A stretch of DNA of 64,000 nt from positions 682,001-746,000 of the forward strand of contig OZ250151.1 of assembly GCA_965237725.1 (NCBI GenBank), written 5' to 3'. Position 1 is the first letter of the stretch. Each line of letters opens with the position of its first letter. This stretch comes from G965237725 sp965237725. Its GTDB lineage: Bacteria; Pseudomonadota; Gammaproteobacteria; Arenicellales; Poriferihabitantaceae. Below are positions 37,628 to 45,810 of this stretch, piece after piece. Under the pieces are notes generated by a model. That model was not told the DNA's origin. It saw only the letters and a program-made list of their open reading frames with translations, and did no database searches. Position numbers and translations under genes: made by a program.

Positions 37628-38902
37628 TTAACGAATTGGTGCGGCATACAGGATACCACCGTCTCTCCATGATTTATTCAATCCGCGTTCGAGAGCAAGA
37701 GGGGTGTTAGGACCAACGTGTGCTTCGTAACGCTCGGCGTAGTTACCGCCAGCTTTGATCGCACGTACAGCCCATTGTGCATCAAGGCCAATCATCGCAC
37801 CCATGTCGCCTTCTGTACCACACAGACGATTGACGCTTGGATTGTCACCTGCTGCTGCACACAGTGAGTCAATATTTTCAGAAGTTACACCGAGTTCTTC
37901 AGCATTAATGATAGCATTCACAACCCATTTACCGATGTCAGACCATTGGTCGTCACCATGACGAGTTGCGCCACCCAGAGGCTCTTTAGAAATAATTTCT
38001 GGAAGAAGCACGTGAGCAGAAGGGTCATCCAGCGCAGCACGGGTAGAAGCCAGACCGGATGCGTCAGTTGTGTAAACATCGCAACGGTTTGCTGAGTAGT
38101 TGGAAATACCTTCTTCATTAGTTTCGATGTTCACTGGCTCGTAGCTCATGCCATTTGCACGAAAATAATCCGCAAGGTTAAGTTCTGTTGTTGTACCGGT
38201 TTGGATACATACAGACGCCCCATCCAGTTCAGATGCAGACGATACACCCAAATCCTTACGTACCAGAAAGCCCTGGCCATCATAATAAGTAACAGGCAGG
38301 AAGTTCAGTTTAAGATCGGTGTCACGGCTCATGGTTTCTGTGGTGTTACGAAACAAAATGTCGCCTTCGCCAGAGTTCAACAGGGTAAAACGAGTTTTAC
38401 CAGTTGAAGGGACGAATTTAACTTTTTCGCCGTCACCCAAAACCGCAGCGGCAACCGCACGGCAAAAACCTGCATCGAGACCTTCCCAACGACCGTTTTC
38501 ATCTGGAGCAGCAAAGCCAGCCAGACCGGTAGTAACAATACAGTTTAATTCTCCTCGAGCTTGCACATCTGCCAAGGTTTGTCCGCGGCCTAATGGCGAA
38601 CGAAATTTCGCTGTTAATTGAAGTTTAATAATTGGTCCACACCGAATTTTTTCTGAGTTTCTATAAAGATCATGGCTGGCGAAAATCATTTTATGAGATT
38701 CACAATTTATTTCAAAAGTGCGTTTGCCATTGTTATCCGTATCATTGATATAACCCTTTGAAGAATAGATCTGAGCTCGAATTGGATTACCGCCAGGATC
38801 GCTTACTTCTACAGATACTTGATTATCTTGTCCTTCGGCAATAAAAACGAACATTAAACCAGATAATAAGATAACAAATTTATTCCTCACGATTTTTACC
38901 AT
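37628..38902 (-). CDS. Chimeric periplasmic amino-acid-binding protein (AapJ/BztA type) with extra N-terminal domain
   Basis: The best start is the ATG at 38902 (MVKIVRNKFVILLSGLMFVF; an upstream ATG at 38923 is possible), giving 424 residues. After the signal peptide comes a 75-aa beta-rich domain (VSVEVSDPGGNPIRAQIYSS) like carboxypeptidase regulatory or Ig-like folds. An almost complete AapJ-type solute-binding protein follows: ARGELNCIVTTGLAGFAAPD, WEGLDAGFCRAVAAAVLGD, YYDGQGFLVRKDLG. No ABC permease or ATPase genes are nearby. The codons of the binding domain look less A+T-rich than those of the N-terminal part, fitting a fusion. Its start overlaps the upstream gene by 23 bp. Confidence 0.72.
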   Translation of the reverse strand: MVKIVRNKFVILLSGLMFVFIAEGQDNQVSVEVSDPGGNPIRAQIYSSKGYINDTDNNGKRTFEINCESHKMIFASHDLYRNSEKIRCGPIIKLQLTAKFRSPLGRGQTLADVQARGELNCIVTTGLAGFAAPDENGRWEGLDAGFCRAVAAAVLGDGEKVKFVPSTGKTRFTLLNSGEGDILFRNTTETMSRDTDLKLNFLPVTYYDGQGFLVRKDLGVSSASELDGASVCIQTGTTTELNLADYFRANGMSYEPVNIETNEEGISNYSANRCDVYTTDASGLASTRAALDDPSAHVLLPEIISKEPLGGATRHGDDQWSDIGKWVVNAIINAEELGVTSENIDSLCAAAGDNPSVNRLCGTEGDMGAMIGLDAQWAVRAIKAGGNYAERYEAHVGPNTPLALERGLNKSWRDGGILYAAPIR

Positions 38903-39599
38903 ATTCACTATTCCACAGCCCAATAAACAAGAAAATCACCACAAAGCTCGCAAACAAACTTAAACCCAGTAAAATCTTATTGTAATTTGTTGCGATTTGA
39001 TATCCGAGTCCAAATTCTCTATATTCAACGGGTTTATGTTCACACTTATCCTTAATAAATTTCTGTAAATTTGGATCATCACCATGAAAACCTGCATCAA
39101 ATTTACATTGCAAAAATCGAATTTCTGGATCAACTCCCGAGTACTTAAATTCGGAGCCAACAGATTCTCCTGGCATAAGGTTATCTATTTGAAATTTAAC
39201 GATTTTTGGTTCGCATTTGGTCCGAAAATTGACATCTTCATAAGGCTCGTTTACCCATACTCTACAAAATTCGTCTTTAACGCTAAAAATTTTGTTGTCT
39301 TCGGAGATTATTTTTACAATCATCATTTGAATCACTCTATCTGACAAGTTATGTATGCCAAGCGACAATTTCTCTGATTTTTGGGTGCTATCAATTTCAA
39401 CTCTGTAAAAAAGGGAGTCGGATTGTAAATACCAGTTGCGATATTCAGTCGCGCACCATCCCATTAACGCCAGCAATAATGGGAATAATATTGGCATAGA
39501 TCCTTTTGTTAGTAACATTGTAAACTTTAAGAATTTTTCAAAACTCTTAGTACTTATCTTGAACAATTGTTTTAGTGTATTCAATATGGGCATTGACAT
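38880..39599 (-). CDS. Membrane protein of unknown function, two TM helices
   Basis: This 239-aa protein has a hydrophobic helix near 33-50 (GSMPILFPLLLALMGW), a soluble middle domain (about 55-200) with FCRVWVNEPYEDVNF and several Cys, and a second helix near the C-terminus (ILLGLSLFASFVVIFLFIGLW). The middle should lie in the periplasm. It overlaps the start of the chimeric binding-protein gene, so the two are probably translated together. Its length and soluble domain differ from the small immunity proteins nearby. No family is recognised. Confidence 0.6.
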   Translation of the reverse strand: MSMPILNTLKQLFKISTKSFEKFLKFTMLLTKGSMPILFPLLLALMGWCATEYRNWYLQSDSLFYRVEIDSTQKSEKLSLGIHNLSDRVIQMMIVKIISEDNKIFSVKDEFCRVWVNEPYEDVNFRTKCEPKIVKFQIDNLMPGESVGSEFKYSGVDPEIRFLQCKFDAGFHGDDPNLQKFIKDKCEHKPVEYREFGLGYQIATNYNKILLGLSLFASFVVIFLFIGLWNSEYGKNREE

Positions 39600-39838
39600 A
39601 TTTGGCAGACCAAAATTTGACTACATACCATAATACCGAAGATAACCCTCTCTTTCCATTTATCTGAATTGGTTTGTATGTTTGATCAGGGCAATAACAG
39701 CACAACCAGACTAGATTACGCAGTAATAGTTTCTTAGCACAGGGTAAAAAATCCCAATTTTACGCCTACGATGCTGCAGGCAATGTCCTGACCACGCTCG
39801 ATGCCCGCGGGGTTACGGTAACCTATAGTTATGATGCT

Positions 39839-41719
39839 TTGAATCGATTAACCACCATTGATTATCTCGGTGTTGACGAAGATATCGCTTACGTCTACGA
39901 CGCTTGCGCCAATGGCATCGGGCGGCTATGCCAGACCACCGATCAAAGCGGGGTCACCGACATGGCCTATGATGGCTTTGGCAATGTCGTATCCATTACC
40001 AAGGTTGAACTCACCGACACCTATGTCACTACCTATACCTATGATCCCGCCAACCGCATAGACACCATCACCTATCCCTCAGGGCGGGTGATTACCTATC
40101 AACGGGACAGCATCGGTCGGGTGTCTTCGGTGCAATCCAGCGATGTCACTAATTCTCTAGTCTACAATCGCAGCTATCGGGCCGATGGCAATGTCATCAG
40201 CCAAAGCTATGGCTCGGGCCTGGATGAGACGCGAAGCTATGATCAACAGGGCCGATTAACCCAACAAACCCTGCATACCGAGACCATCGATTATGCCTAT
40301 GATGCCAATGGCAATCTGATTACCCTGGATAAACCCCTAGAGAACTGGGGCTATGACTACGATGCCCTGGATCGACTCATAGACGACCTACAAGGAGATA
40401 CTCAGGACAATATCGATGACTACAGCTATCAATACGATGGCAATGGCAATCGTGAAACCGAAAATACGACCCTTTATTATTACGACGCCAATACCAATCG
40501 ACTGAATAATCAGGGCGGTATCCCCTTAACCACTGATGGCGCGGGTAATCTGTTAACTGGCATTGATGGCAAGAGCTTTAGCTATAGCTTAAGGGGTCGA
40601 TTCCATGAATACAGCGAAAACAGCACCCTGGTGGCAAGCTATACCTATAATGCCAATGGCCAACGCACCCGCAAAGTCATGGGCAGTACCACCACGGTCT
40701 ATCACTATGATCTGGGGGGCAATCTGATTGCCTATAACACCTTAGGCGATCCCATCAGTACGGACATCGTCTGGGTAGACGGCGAACCCATTGCCCAGGT
40801 GAGTAATGAAGATGAGACCATTGTGGTGACGCCAGAAGAGCCTGATCCACCCACAGGACCGTATGTTCCCCCAACAGCGGCCCAGATTGCCACAGCCAAG
40901 AAAATACTACCGATTATCTATGCTTTATTGCTGGATGATGATGGTGGTGCACCACCGCCCCCACCCCCTGCGCCCGACCCCGATGACAAGGTCGCATTTA
41001 TCCATGTGGATCATCTCAATACACCCAGATTGGCCACTGATAATGCCCAAACCACGGTCTGGGTCTGGGAAGGCAAGGCCTTTGGGGAAACAGCAGCGAA
41101 CAATGATCCTGATGGGGATGGTAATGCTGTAACCATCAACTTAAGATTCCCTGGGCAATACTACGACGCTGAATCCGATTTGTATTACAACTGGAATCGG
41201 TATTATGATCCTACACTGGGTAGATATATTACATCTGATCCGATAGGGTTACAGGGCGGGGTTAATACCTATGGGTATGTAAAAAATAGACCAATGTATT
41301 ATTCGGATCCAATGGGTTTATTTGCTGCATTTGGAGGTATTGAAGTTGGAGGCGGTACGAGAGGATTAGGTGTAATGGCTGGAGTAATTATTGTTGTATG
41401 CGATGATGAATGCCAGAAACTAAAGATCATGAAATTTAAAAAGTTTTGCGCTGGATTTACCTCTCCGGGAGTGGACTGGGCTATTCAAGCGGGTGCCGTT
41501 GAAGGGCTAACTGGTGATCGATGTGATCCTAAAAGTTATGAGGGTTGGTTCTTAGAGGGGAATTATGGGTTTGGTGGACGTAGTGGAGGATGCGATATTG
41601 GCTTTAATAAAAACCGGTTTCATGTGCCTTCTTCGCCTTCTGGTGTGAATGAGTGCGGAAGTGGGGCTGGTACATCAGGAGCTAGCCTTATGTTGTGTTA
41701 TTACATTAGAATCGAATGA
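39839..41719 (+). CDS. Rhs protein B, 5'-truncated, with C-terminal domain CT2
   Basis: Rhs sequence begins abruptly near 39758 (FYAYDAAGNVLTT), inside an open frame from 39698; the TTG at 39839 is only a formal start. Everything 5' of this core point, including any signal peptide, is missing. The core is nearly identical to Rhs A over more than 1 kb, with a perfect run of about 150 bp (around 34496-34645 and 40049-40198). After YYSDPMGL comes a different, Gly- and Cys-rich 135-aa tail, CT2 (GGGTRGLGVMAGVIIVVCDD, GFGGRSGGCDIGF). It is probably a silent cassette able to recombine into Rhs A. Confidence 0.75.
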   Translation: MNRLTTIDYLGVDEDIAYVYDACANGIGRLCQTTDQSGVTDMAYDGFGNVVSITKVELTDTYVTTYTYDPANRIDTITYPSGRVITYQRDSIGRVSSVQSSDVTNSLVYNRSYRADGNVISQSYGSGLDETRSYDQQGRLTQQTLHTETIDYAYDANGNLITLDKPLENWGYDYDALDRLIDDLQGDTQDNIDDYSYQYDGNGNRETENTTLYYYDANTNRLNNQGGIPLTTDGAGNLLTGIDGKSFSYSLRGRFHEYSENSTLVASYTYNANGQRTRKVMGSTTTVYHYDLGGNLIAYNTLGDPISTDIVWVDGEPIAQVSNEDETIVVTPEEPDPPTGPYVPPTAAQIATAKKILPIIYALLLDDDGGAPPPPPPAPDPDDKVAFIHVDHLNTPRLATDNAQTTVWVWEGKAFGETAANNDPDGDGNAVTINLRFPGQYYDAESDLYYNWNRYYDPTLGRYITSDPIGLQGGVNTYGYVKNRPMYYSDPMGLFAAFGGIEVGGGTRGLGVMAGVIIVVCDDECQKLKIMKFKKFCAGFTSPGVDWAIQAGAVEGLTGDRCDPKSYEGWFLEGNYGFGGRSGGCDIGFNKNRFHVPSSPSGVNECGSGAGTSGASLMLCYYIRIE

Positions 41720-41731
41720 AAATAGTCAAGA

Positions 41732-42175
41732 ATGACTAAAATATTACCCACTCTTGCGGCAGGTGTTTTGTTGATATATGCAATTTTTACATTAATGGCA
41801 AAATTGTATTTTAATCACGAAAGTAGAAATTGGACTACGGTAAAAGCTGTTGTGACAACTCTAAGTTTTCCAAACAAAGGCGCAGAATTGGAATATAAGT
41901 ACGAAATAAATGGCATCGAGTATTTTAGTCGGAATATATCCTACTTAAAATCGGGCACCTTAGAAGATAGGGATATTGTAAAAAGGGAGGTGGCTTTGGG
42001 GAGCCAAATCAAAGTTTATGTCGATCCGAGAAAGGCTGATCGAAGCGTATTCTTGAGAAAATCTTTTAATTTTAATCAGATAAAGTTAGATTTAGTGCTG
42101 ATTGTATTTTGCCTTATAGCTATGTTTGTTCTAGGAAAAAAACTCCTTCGAACAAAGGGAATTGAGCGTGAATAA
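41732..42175 (+). CDS. DUF3592-family membrane protein, probable immunity to CT2
   Basis: This 147-aa protein has an N-terminal TM helix (LAAGVLLIYAIFTLMAKL), a central extracytoplasmic beta domain of DUF3592 type (ELEYKYEINGIEYFSRNI ... GSQIKVYVDPRKADRSVFL) and a C-terminal helix (LDLVLIVFCLIAMFVLG). It starts 12 bp after CT2. DUF3592 proteins have varied roles; the position suggests immunity. Confidence 0.6.
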   Translation: MTKILPTLAAGVLLIYAIFTLMAKLYFNHESRNWTTVKAVVTTLSFPNKGAELEYKYEINGIEYFSRNISYLKSGTLEDRDIVKREVALGSQIKVYVDPRKADRSVFLRKSFNFNQIKLDLVLIVFCLIAMFVLGKKLLRTKGIERE

Positions 42176-42341
42176 TGAATACTGTAGACGGAGGCCATTG
42201 ATTTAATCTCCAGTAATTGAGCTACAAGAATCAGAGCCTGATTATTTATGTGCTGTTTTGGAATTGCAATTATTGAAAATGTGTATAAAAGAATAATGGT
42301 CATATATTAAGGGAAACGGAGTTAAAAAAGGGTTGGAGAGA

Positions 42342-42384
42342 AAAGGTGCCGGAGGGATTAAAATTTAATCCCTCCGGCACCTTT
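42342..42384. repeat. 43-bp perfect palindrome, copy 1
   Basis: Two 21-bp arms (starting aaaggtgccggaggg) are perfect reverse complements around a single A at 42363. An identical copy is at 50688-50730, and both are followed by ttattga. Both copies lie just before an Rhs fragment (here Rhs C begins at about 42396). The GC-rich stem flanked by A and T runs could act as a bidirectional terminator; exact identity over about 50 bp suggests recent mobility or recombination. Confidence 0.8.
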
Positions 42385-42395
42385 ATTGAAGTCAG

Positions 42396-43700
42396 ATCAC
42401 CGATCAAAGCGGGGTGACCGACATGAGCTATGATGGCTTTGGAAATGTTGAATCCCAATCCAAGACGGAACTGGGGGTCACCTATGACACCAGCTATACC
42501 TATGATGCGGCAGATCGGGTTGCAACCCTGACCTATCCTTCAGGGCGGGTCATCACCACTCAGCGAGACAGTATCGGTCGGGTGTCATCCGTCCAATCCA
42601 GCGATGTCACCAATGCCTTGATCTCCAACCGCACCTATCGGGCGGATGGCAATGTCACGGGCCAGACCTTCGGCAGTGGTCTAGATGAGACCCGCAGCTA
42701 TGATAATCAGGGCCGATTAACCCAACAGGTGCTGGGCAGTATTAAAACCATTGATTACAGCTATGACGCCAATGGCAATCTGATCACCTTAGATAAAACC
42801 CCCACCACCACCACCCAGAACTGGGGCTATGACTATGATGCATTAGATCGATTAATCGATGATCTTAAAGGGGATACCCAGGACAATATCGATGACTATA
42901 CCTATCAATACGATGGTAATGGCAATCGGGAAGCGGAAAATGCCCTGTTATTGTATTACGACGCCAATACCAACCGCCTGAACCAGTCCAATGGGGTTAA
43001 TCTGACCTATGACGGTGCGGGGAATCTGTTAACCGGAACAGGGGGTCACGCCTTTGCCTATAACCTGGCGGGCCGGTTAAGCGAATTCAGTGTCAATGGC
43101 ACGTTAAGCGCAAGCTACACCTATAATGCCCAGGGGCAACGGACCCGCAAAGTCCAGGGCAGTACCACGACGCTCTATCATTATGATCTATCGGGCTTGT
43201 TAATTGCGGAACAGATTGTGGGTAATACGGAGACCCTGGACACCGTCTGGGTGGATGGCGAACCCATTGCCCAGGTGAGTAATGCGGATGAGACGGTTAA
43301 CGCCAACCCACAACCCGACCCCATACCCGACCCTGGGCCTTATGTGCCGCCCACGGCAGCGCAAATCGCGACGGCCAAGAAGATCTTACCCATTATCTAT
43401 GCGTTATTGCTGGATGATGATGGCATACCACCGCCGCCACCTCCTGCGCCTGATCCCGATGACAAGGTCACCTTCATCCATGCGGATCATCTCAATACCC
43501 CGAGACTCGCAACGGATAATGGCGAAACTATTGTCTGGCGATGGGAAGGCAAAGCCTTTGGGGATAGCACACCGAACACTGATCCGGATGGTGACGGTAA
43601 TACAACAACCATCAACCTTAGATTCCTAGGCCAATATGCAGATAATGAATCTGGGTTATACTACAACTGGAATCGATATTATGATCCTACATTAGGATGA
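42396..43700 (+). pseudogene. Rhs protein C core, 5'-truncated and ended by in-frame TGA
   Basis: Rhs homology starts at TDQSGVTD (about 42398), just after the palindrome. It runs through YD repeats, the Pro-rich insert and the core end YYNWNRYYDPTLG. There the codon that is CGA or AGA (Arg) in the other copies is TGA (43698-43700). The frame continues open beyond it into YITSDPVGLEGG and CT3, so one base change separates the core from its toxin. The core is more diverged from A than B is. Confidence 0.8.
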
Positions 43701-43787
43701 TATATTACGAGTGATCCGGTAGGTCTTGAAGGAGGCATAAATACCTACGGGTATGTCGGGCAGAACCCTAATATTTATACAGACCCT

Positions 43788-44240
43788 ATGGGTTTAAAGA
43801 TAGTTGGTAATCATATTACTAGTAATGTGTTTGTGAACAACATCGATCCATTCAATTTTAGGTATGATCCTGGTTATAAATTTCCTGCAACCGTTCGTGT
43901 TGGTGGAGTAGACATCAATTTTGATGGAGGAGTAGCTTCATTGTTCTATTGTGAAGAGTTTGATGAATGTGGAGAAAAAATCAGAGATGGGTATGTTATG
44001 AACCAGGTGACTGTATCGGGTTTAACAATCCGCGATTTGCCCGTTGGAATTAATTTGGGAAAATGGTGGATGCAACTAGGTGGGGCAATTGCTTTTTATT
44101 ATCAGCATAAAACAGCAATAGATCTTACGGTAAAGAATCACGCATTTAGAAATGGAGCAGGAGACTTTGTGGCTACTAACGTATGCAAAGCGAATAACCC
44201 TTGGTTTGCATCCATACCGAATCCTCCGTATCAATATTAA
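43788..44240 (+). CDS. C-terminal domain CT3 (related to CT1), separated from its Rhs core
   Basis: This 150-aa frame, in phase with the Rhs C core, follows YTDPMGLK. It contains YCEEFDECGE, LGKWWMQLGGAIAFYY and GAGDFVATNVCKANNPWF. The order (an acidic Cys-x3-4-Cys motif, LGGAIA, GD-x-AT-x2-CK, then Trp-Phe) matches CT1, so both belong to one probable toxin family without a name I know. An ATG at 43788 could allow separate translation. A membrane immunity-like gene follows 15 bp later. Confidence 0.6.
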   Translation: MGLKIVGNHITSNVFVNNIDPFNFRYDPGYKFPATVRVGGVDINFDGGVASLFYCEEFDECGEKIRDGYVMNQVTVSGLTIRDLPVGINLGKWWMQLGGAIAFYYQHKTAIDLTVKNHAFRNGAGDFVATNVCKANNPWFASIPNPPYQY

Positions 44241-44255
44241 TTTTTATAAATTTAT

Positions 44256-44579
44256 ATGTCTATCAAAGAATATATACTTGGTCAAAAATCCCTATCTAAG
44301 GCCGTTATAGTAAATATAATTGGCATTGGTGTAATCACTCAATTAGTAGAAATATTGGTTGCTAAAGGGTATTTACCTGAATTTGAAATTCCAAGGACAT
44401 TGGTCGAATTATTTATATTTATAATATTTTTCACGCTGATTTTACCGTTTGATTATGTGGTTTGGAGATGTGCGGATAATGCTAAGTTTTTTGTTACTAA
44501 AGTATTGGGTAAAGTATTTGCAGTAAAAGGTGTTGTTTTTCTATTATTTGTAATAGGAATCTGGCTTTTTAAGAATTAG
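44256..44579 (+). CDS. Small membrane protein, probable immunity to CT3
   Basis: This 107-aa protein has about three hydrophobic helices (AVIVNIIGIGVITQLVEIL, LVELFIFIIFFTLILPFDYV, KGVVFLLFVIGIWLFK). It sits directly after CT3. The second half resembles the orphan membrane protein at 36988-37311 in length and pattern. This agrees with both being immunity to CT1/CT3-family toxins. Confidence 0.55.
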   Translation: MSIKEYILGQKSLSKAVIVNIIGIGVITQLVEILVAKGYLPEFEIPRTLVELFIFIIFFTLILPFDYVVWRCADNAKFFVTKVLGKVFAVKGVVFLLFVIGIWLFKN

Positions 44580-44643
44580 GGTTAGATCGAAGTCGTGCGA
44601 AGGTAAAGAAGATTTAACCAAATTTAATGACAGGAGATTTTAC

Positions 44644-45069
44644 ATGGCAAACACATATAATTTGTTTATTAGCCATTCTTGGGCTTATGAGGATGCATAT
44701 ACCAAGTTGGTTAAAATGCTGGACGATGCTAGTTACTTTTCTTATCGGAATCACTCGGTTCCGAAAAATGATCCAGTTCACAACGCCCCGAATCAAGCGG
44801 CGTTGCGGCAAGCAATACAAAATCGGATGAATGGTTGCCATGCAATATTAATTATGGCCGGAGTCTACTCTACGTATAGTAAATGGATTAATGAGGAGAT
44901 CAATTTAGCAAATAATTCTTTCACTATCTCTAAACCAATTGTTGCTATTGAGCCGTGGGATTCAGAAAAGACGTCCAAAATTGTAAAAGATAATGCGGAT
45001 ATCGTTGTTGGCTGGAACACCAGCTCTATCGTAGCTGGAATAAGGGAGGTTGGTTTAACACCTACATGA
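44644..45069 (+). CDS. TIR-like (MTH538/DUF1863, ThsB-like) domain protein
   Basis: This 141-aa single-domain protein starts at ATG 44644 with caggag upstream. It has the family motifs FISHSWAYEDAYTKLVKML, YRNHSVPKNDPV, LIMAGVYSTYSKWINEEINL, KPIVAIEPWDSEKTSKIV and DIVVGWNTSSIVAGIREV. The same fold forms ThsB of Thoeris anti-phage systems, which detects phage and makes a NAD-derived signal; its effector ThsA is absent here. The gene overlaps the next by ATGA (45066-45069), so they are translationally coupled and probably act together. Role in defence is inference from the family. Confidence 0.8.
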   Translation: MANTYNLFISHSWAYEDAYTKLVKMLDDASYFSYRNHSVPKNDPVHNAPNQAALRQAIQNRMNGCHAILIMAGVYSTYSKWINEEINLANNSFTISKPIVAIEPWDSEKTSKIVKDNADIVVGWNTSSIVAGIREVGLTPT

Positions 45070-45581
45070 GTGATATTGATATACACTCGATCCCTAAATC
45101 TGAATACTCTGATAAGTATAGTGACCATGTGTTTGAGCAATACAAGCTGTATCTTGATATGGCCGATAAAATTACTTCTAGGAGGCACTCGGCGAATACA
45201 TTCTTTGTCAGTATAAATACTGTTTTAATTACGCTCGCGGGTTATGCGAAAGCAGCCACTGATGTTGAATCATTTTTTTACCTAGTGACTTCGATAGCGG
45301 GAGTCTTGATCTGCTATGTTTGGTATCGACTAGTTCTTTCTTACAAGAATCTGAACTCAGCAAAATTTAAAGTTATACATGCTATCGAAAAACAGTTACC
45401 GTTGAGACTGTTTGATGCCGAATGGGATGCCGTAGAACGTGGAAAAAATAAATCTCTATATCATCCATTTACACATTTAGAGATGCGAGTTCCATGGATA
45501 TTTTTAGTCATCCATGGTTTGGTGTTTTTTTACGTTCTGCCCTGGTCAGCTTACAGAGAATTATGTTGGGCTGTAAATTAA
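45066..45581 (+). CDS. RipA-like small membrane protein coupled to the TIR-like gene
   Basis: This 171-aa protein has a soluble N-terminus, then EQYKLYLDMADKITSRRHS leading into three hydrophobic helices (about 55-75, 80-103 and 143-160). The lead-in sequence resembles RipA-family octameric membrane proteins. Overlap with the TIR-like gene suggests a two-component unit. One possible reading is a sensor or signal-making TIR-like protein with a membrane effector. This is not a defence architecture I can name with certainty. Confidence 0.6.
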   Translation: MSDIDIHSIPKSEYSDKYSDHVFEQYKLYLDMADKITSRRHSANTFFVSINTVLITLAGYAKAATDVESFFYLVTSIAGVLICYVWYRLVLSYKNLNSAKFKVIHAIEKQLPLRLFDAEWDAVERGKNKSLYHPFTHLEMRVPWIFLVIHGLVFFYVLPWSAYRELCWAVN

Positions 45582-45810
45582 CAGATCAACCGAACGAAGA
45601 AAATGCCCCTCCCAACCTTTCCGTAGGCTAGGGAATTCCATTTTAGAAGCCAGATGTCCCCCGGTTTTGGAGTCGATAAATGGGCTGGAGAAGCAATTCT
45701 CAAAAGCTGTTTAGATTATGCATAAGAAACAGGGTCAGATCTAATGTGATGACTCGCCCCACTTAAGTCCGTAGACTAGGTTGTGAGATCAACCACAGAG
45801 GCAAGTCATC

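Noticed and set aside
31515..44240. Type VI secretion cargo
   Set aside because: No VgrG, PAAR, Hcp or T6SS adaptor gene is in the window, and the Rhs ORFs have Sec signals.
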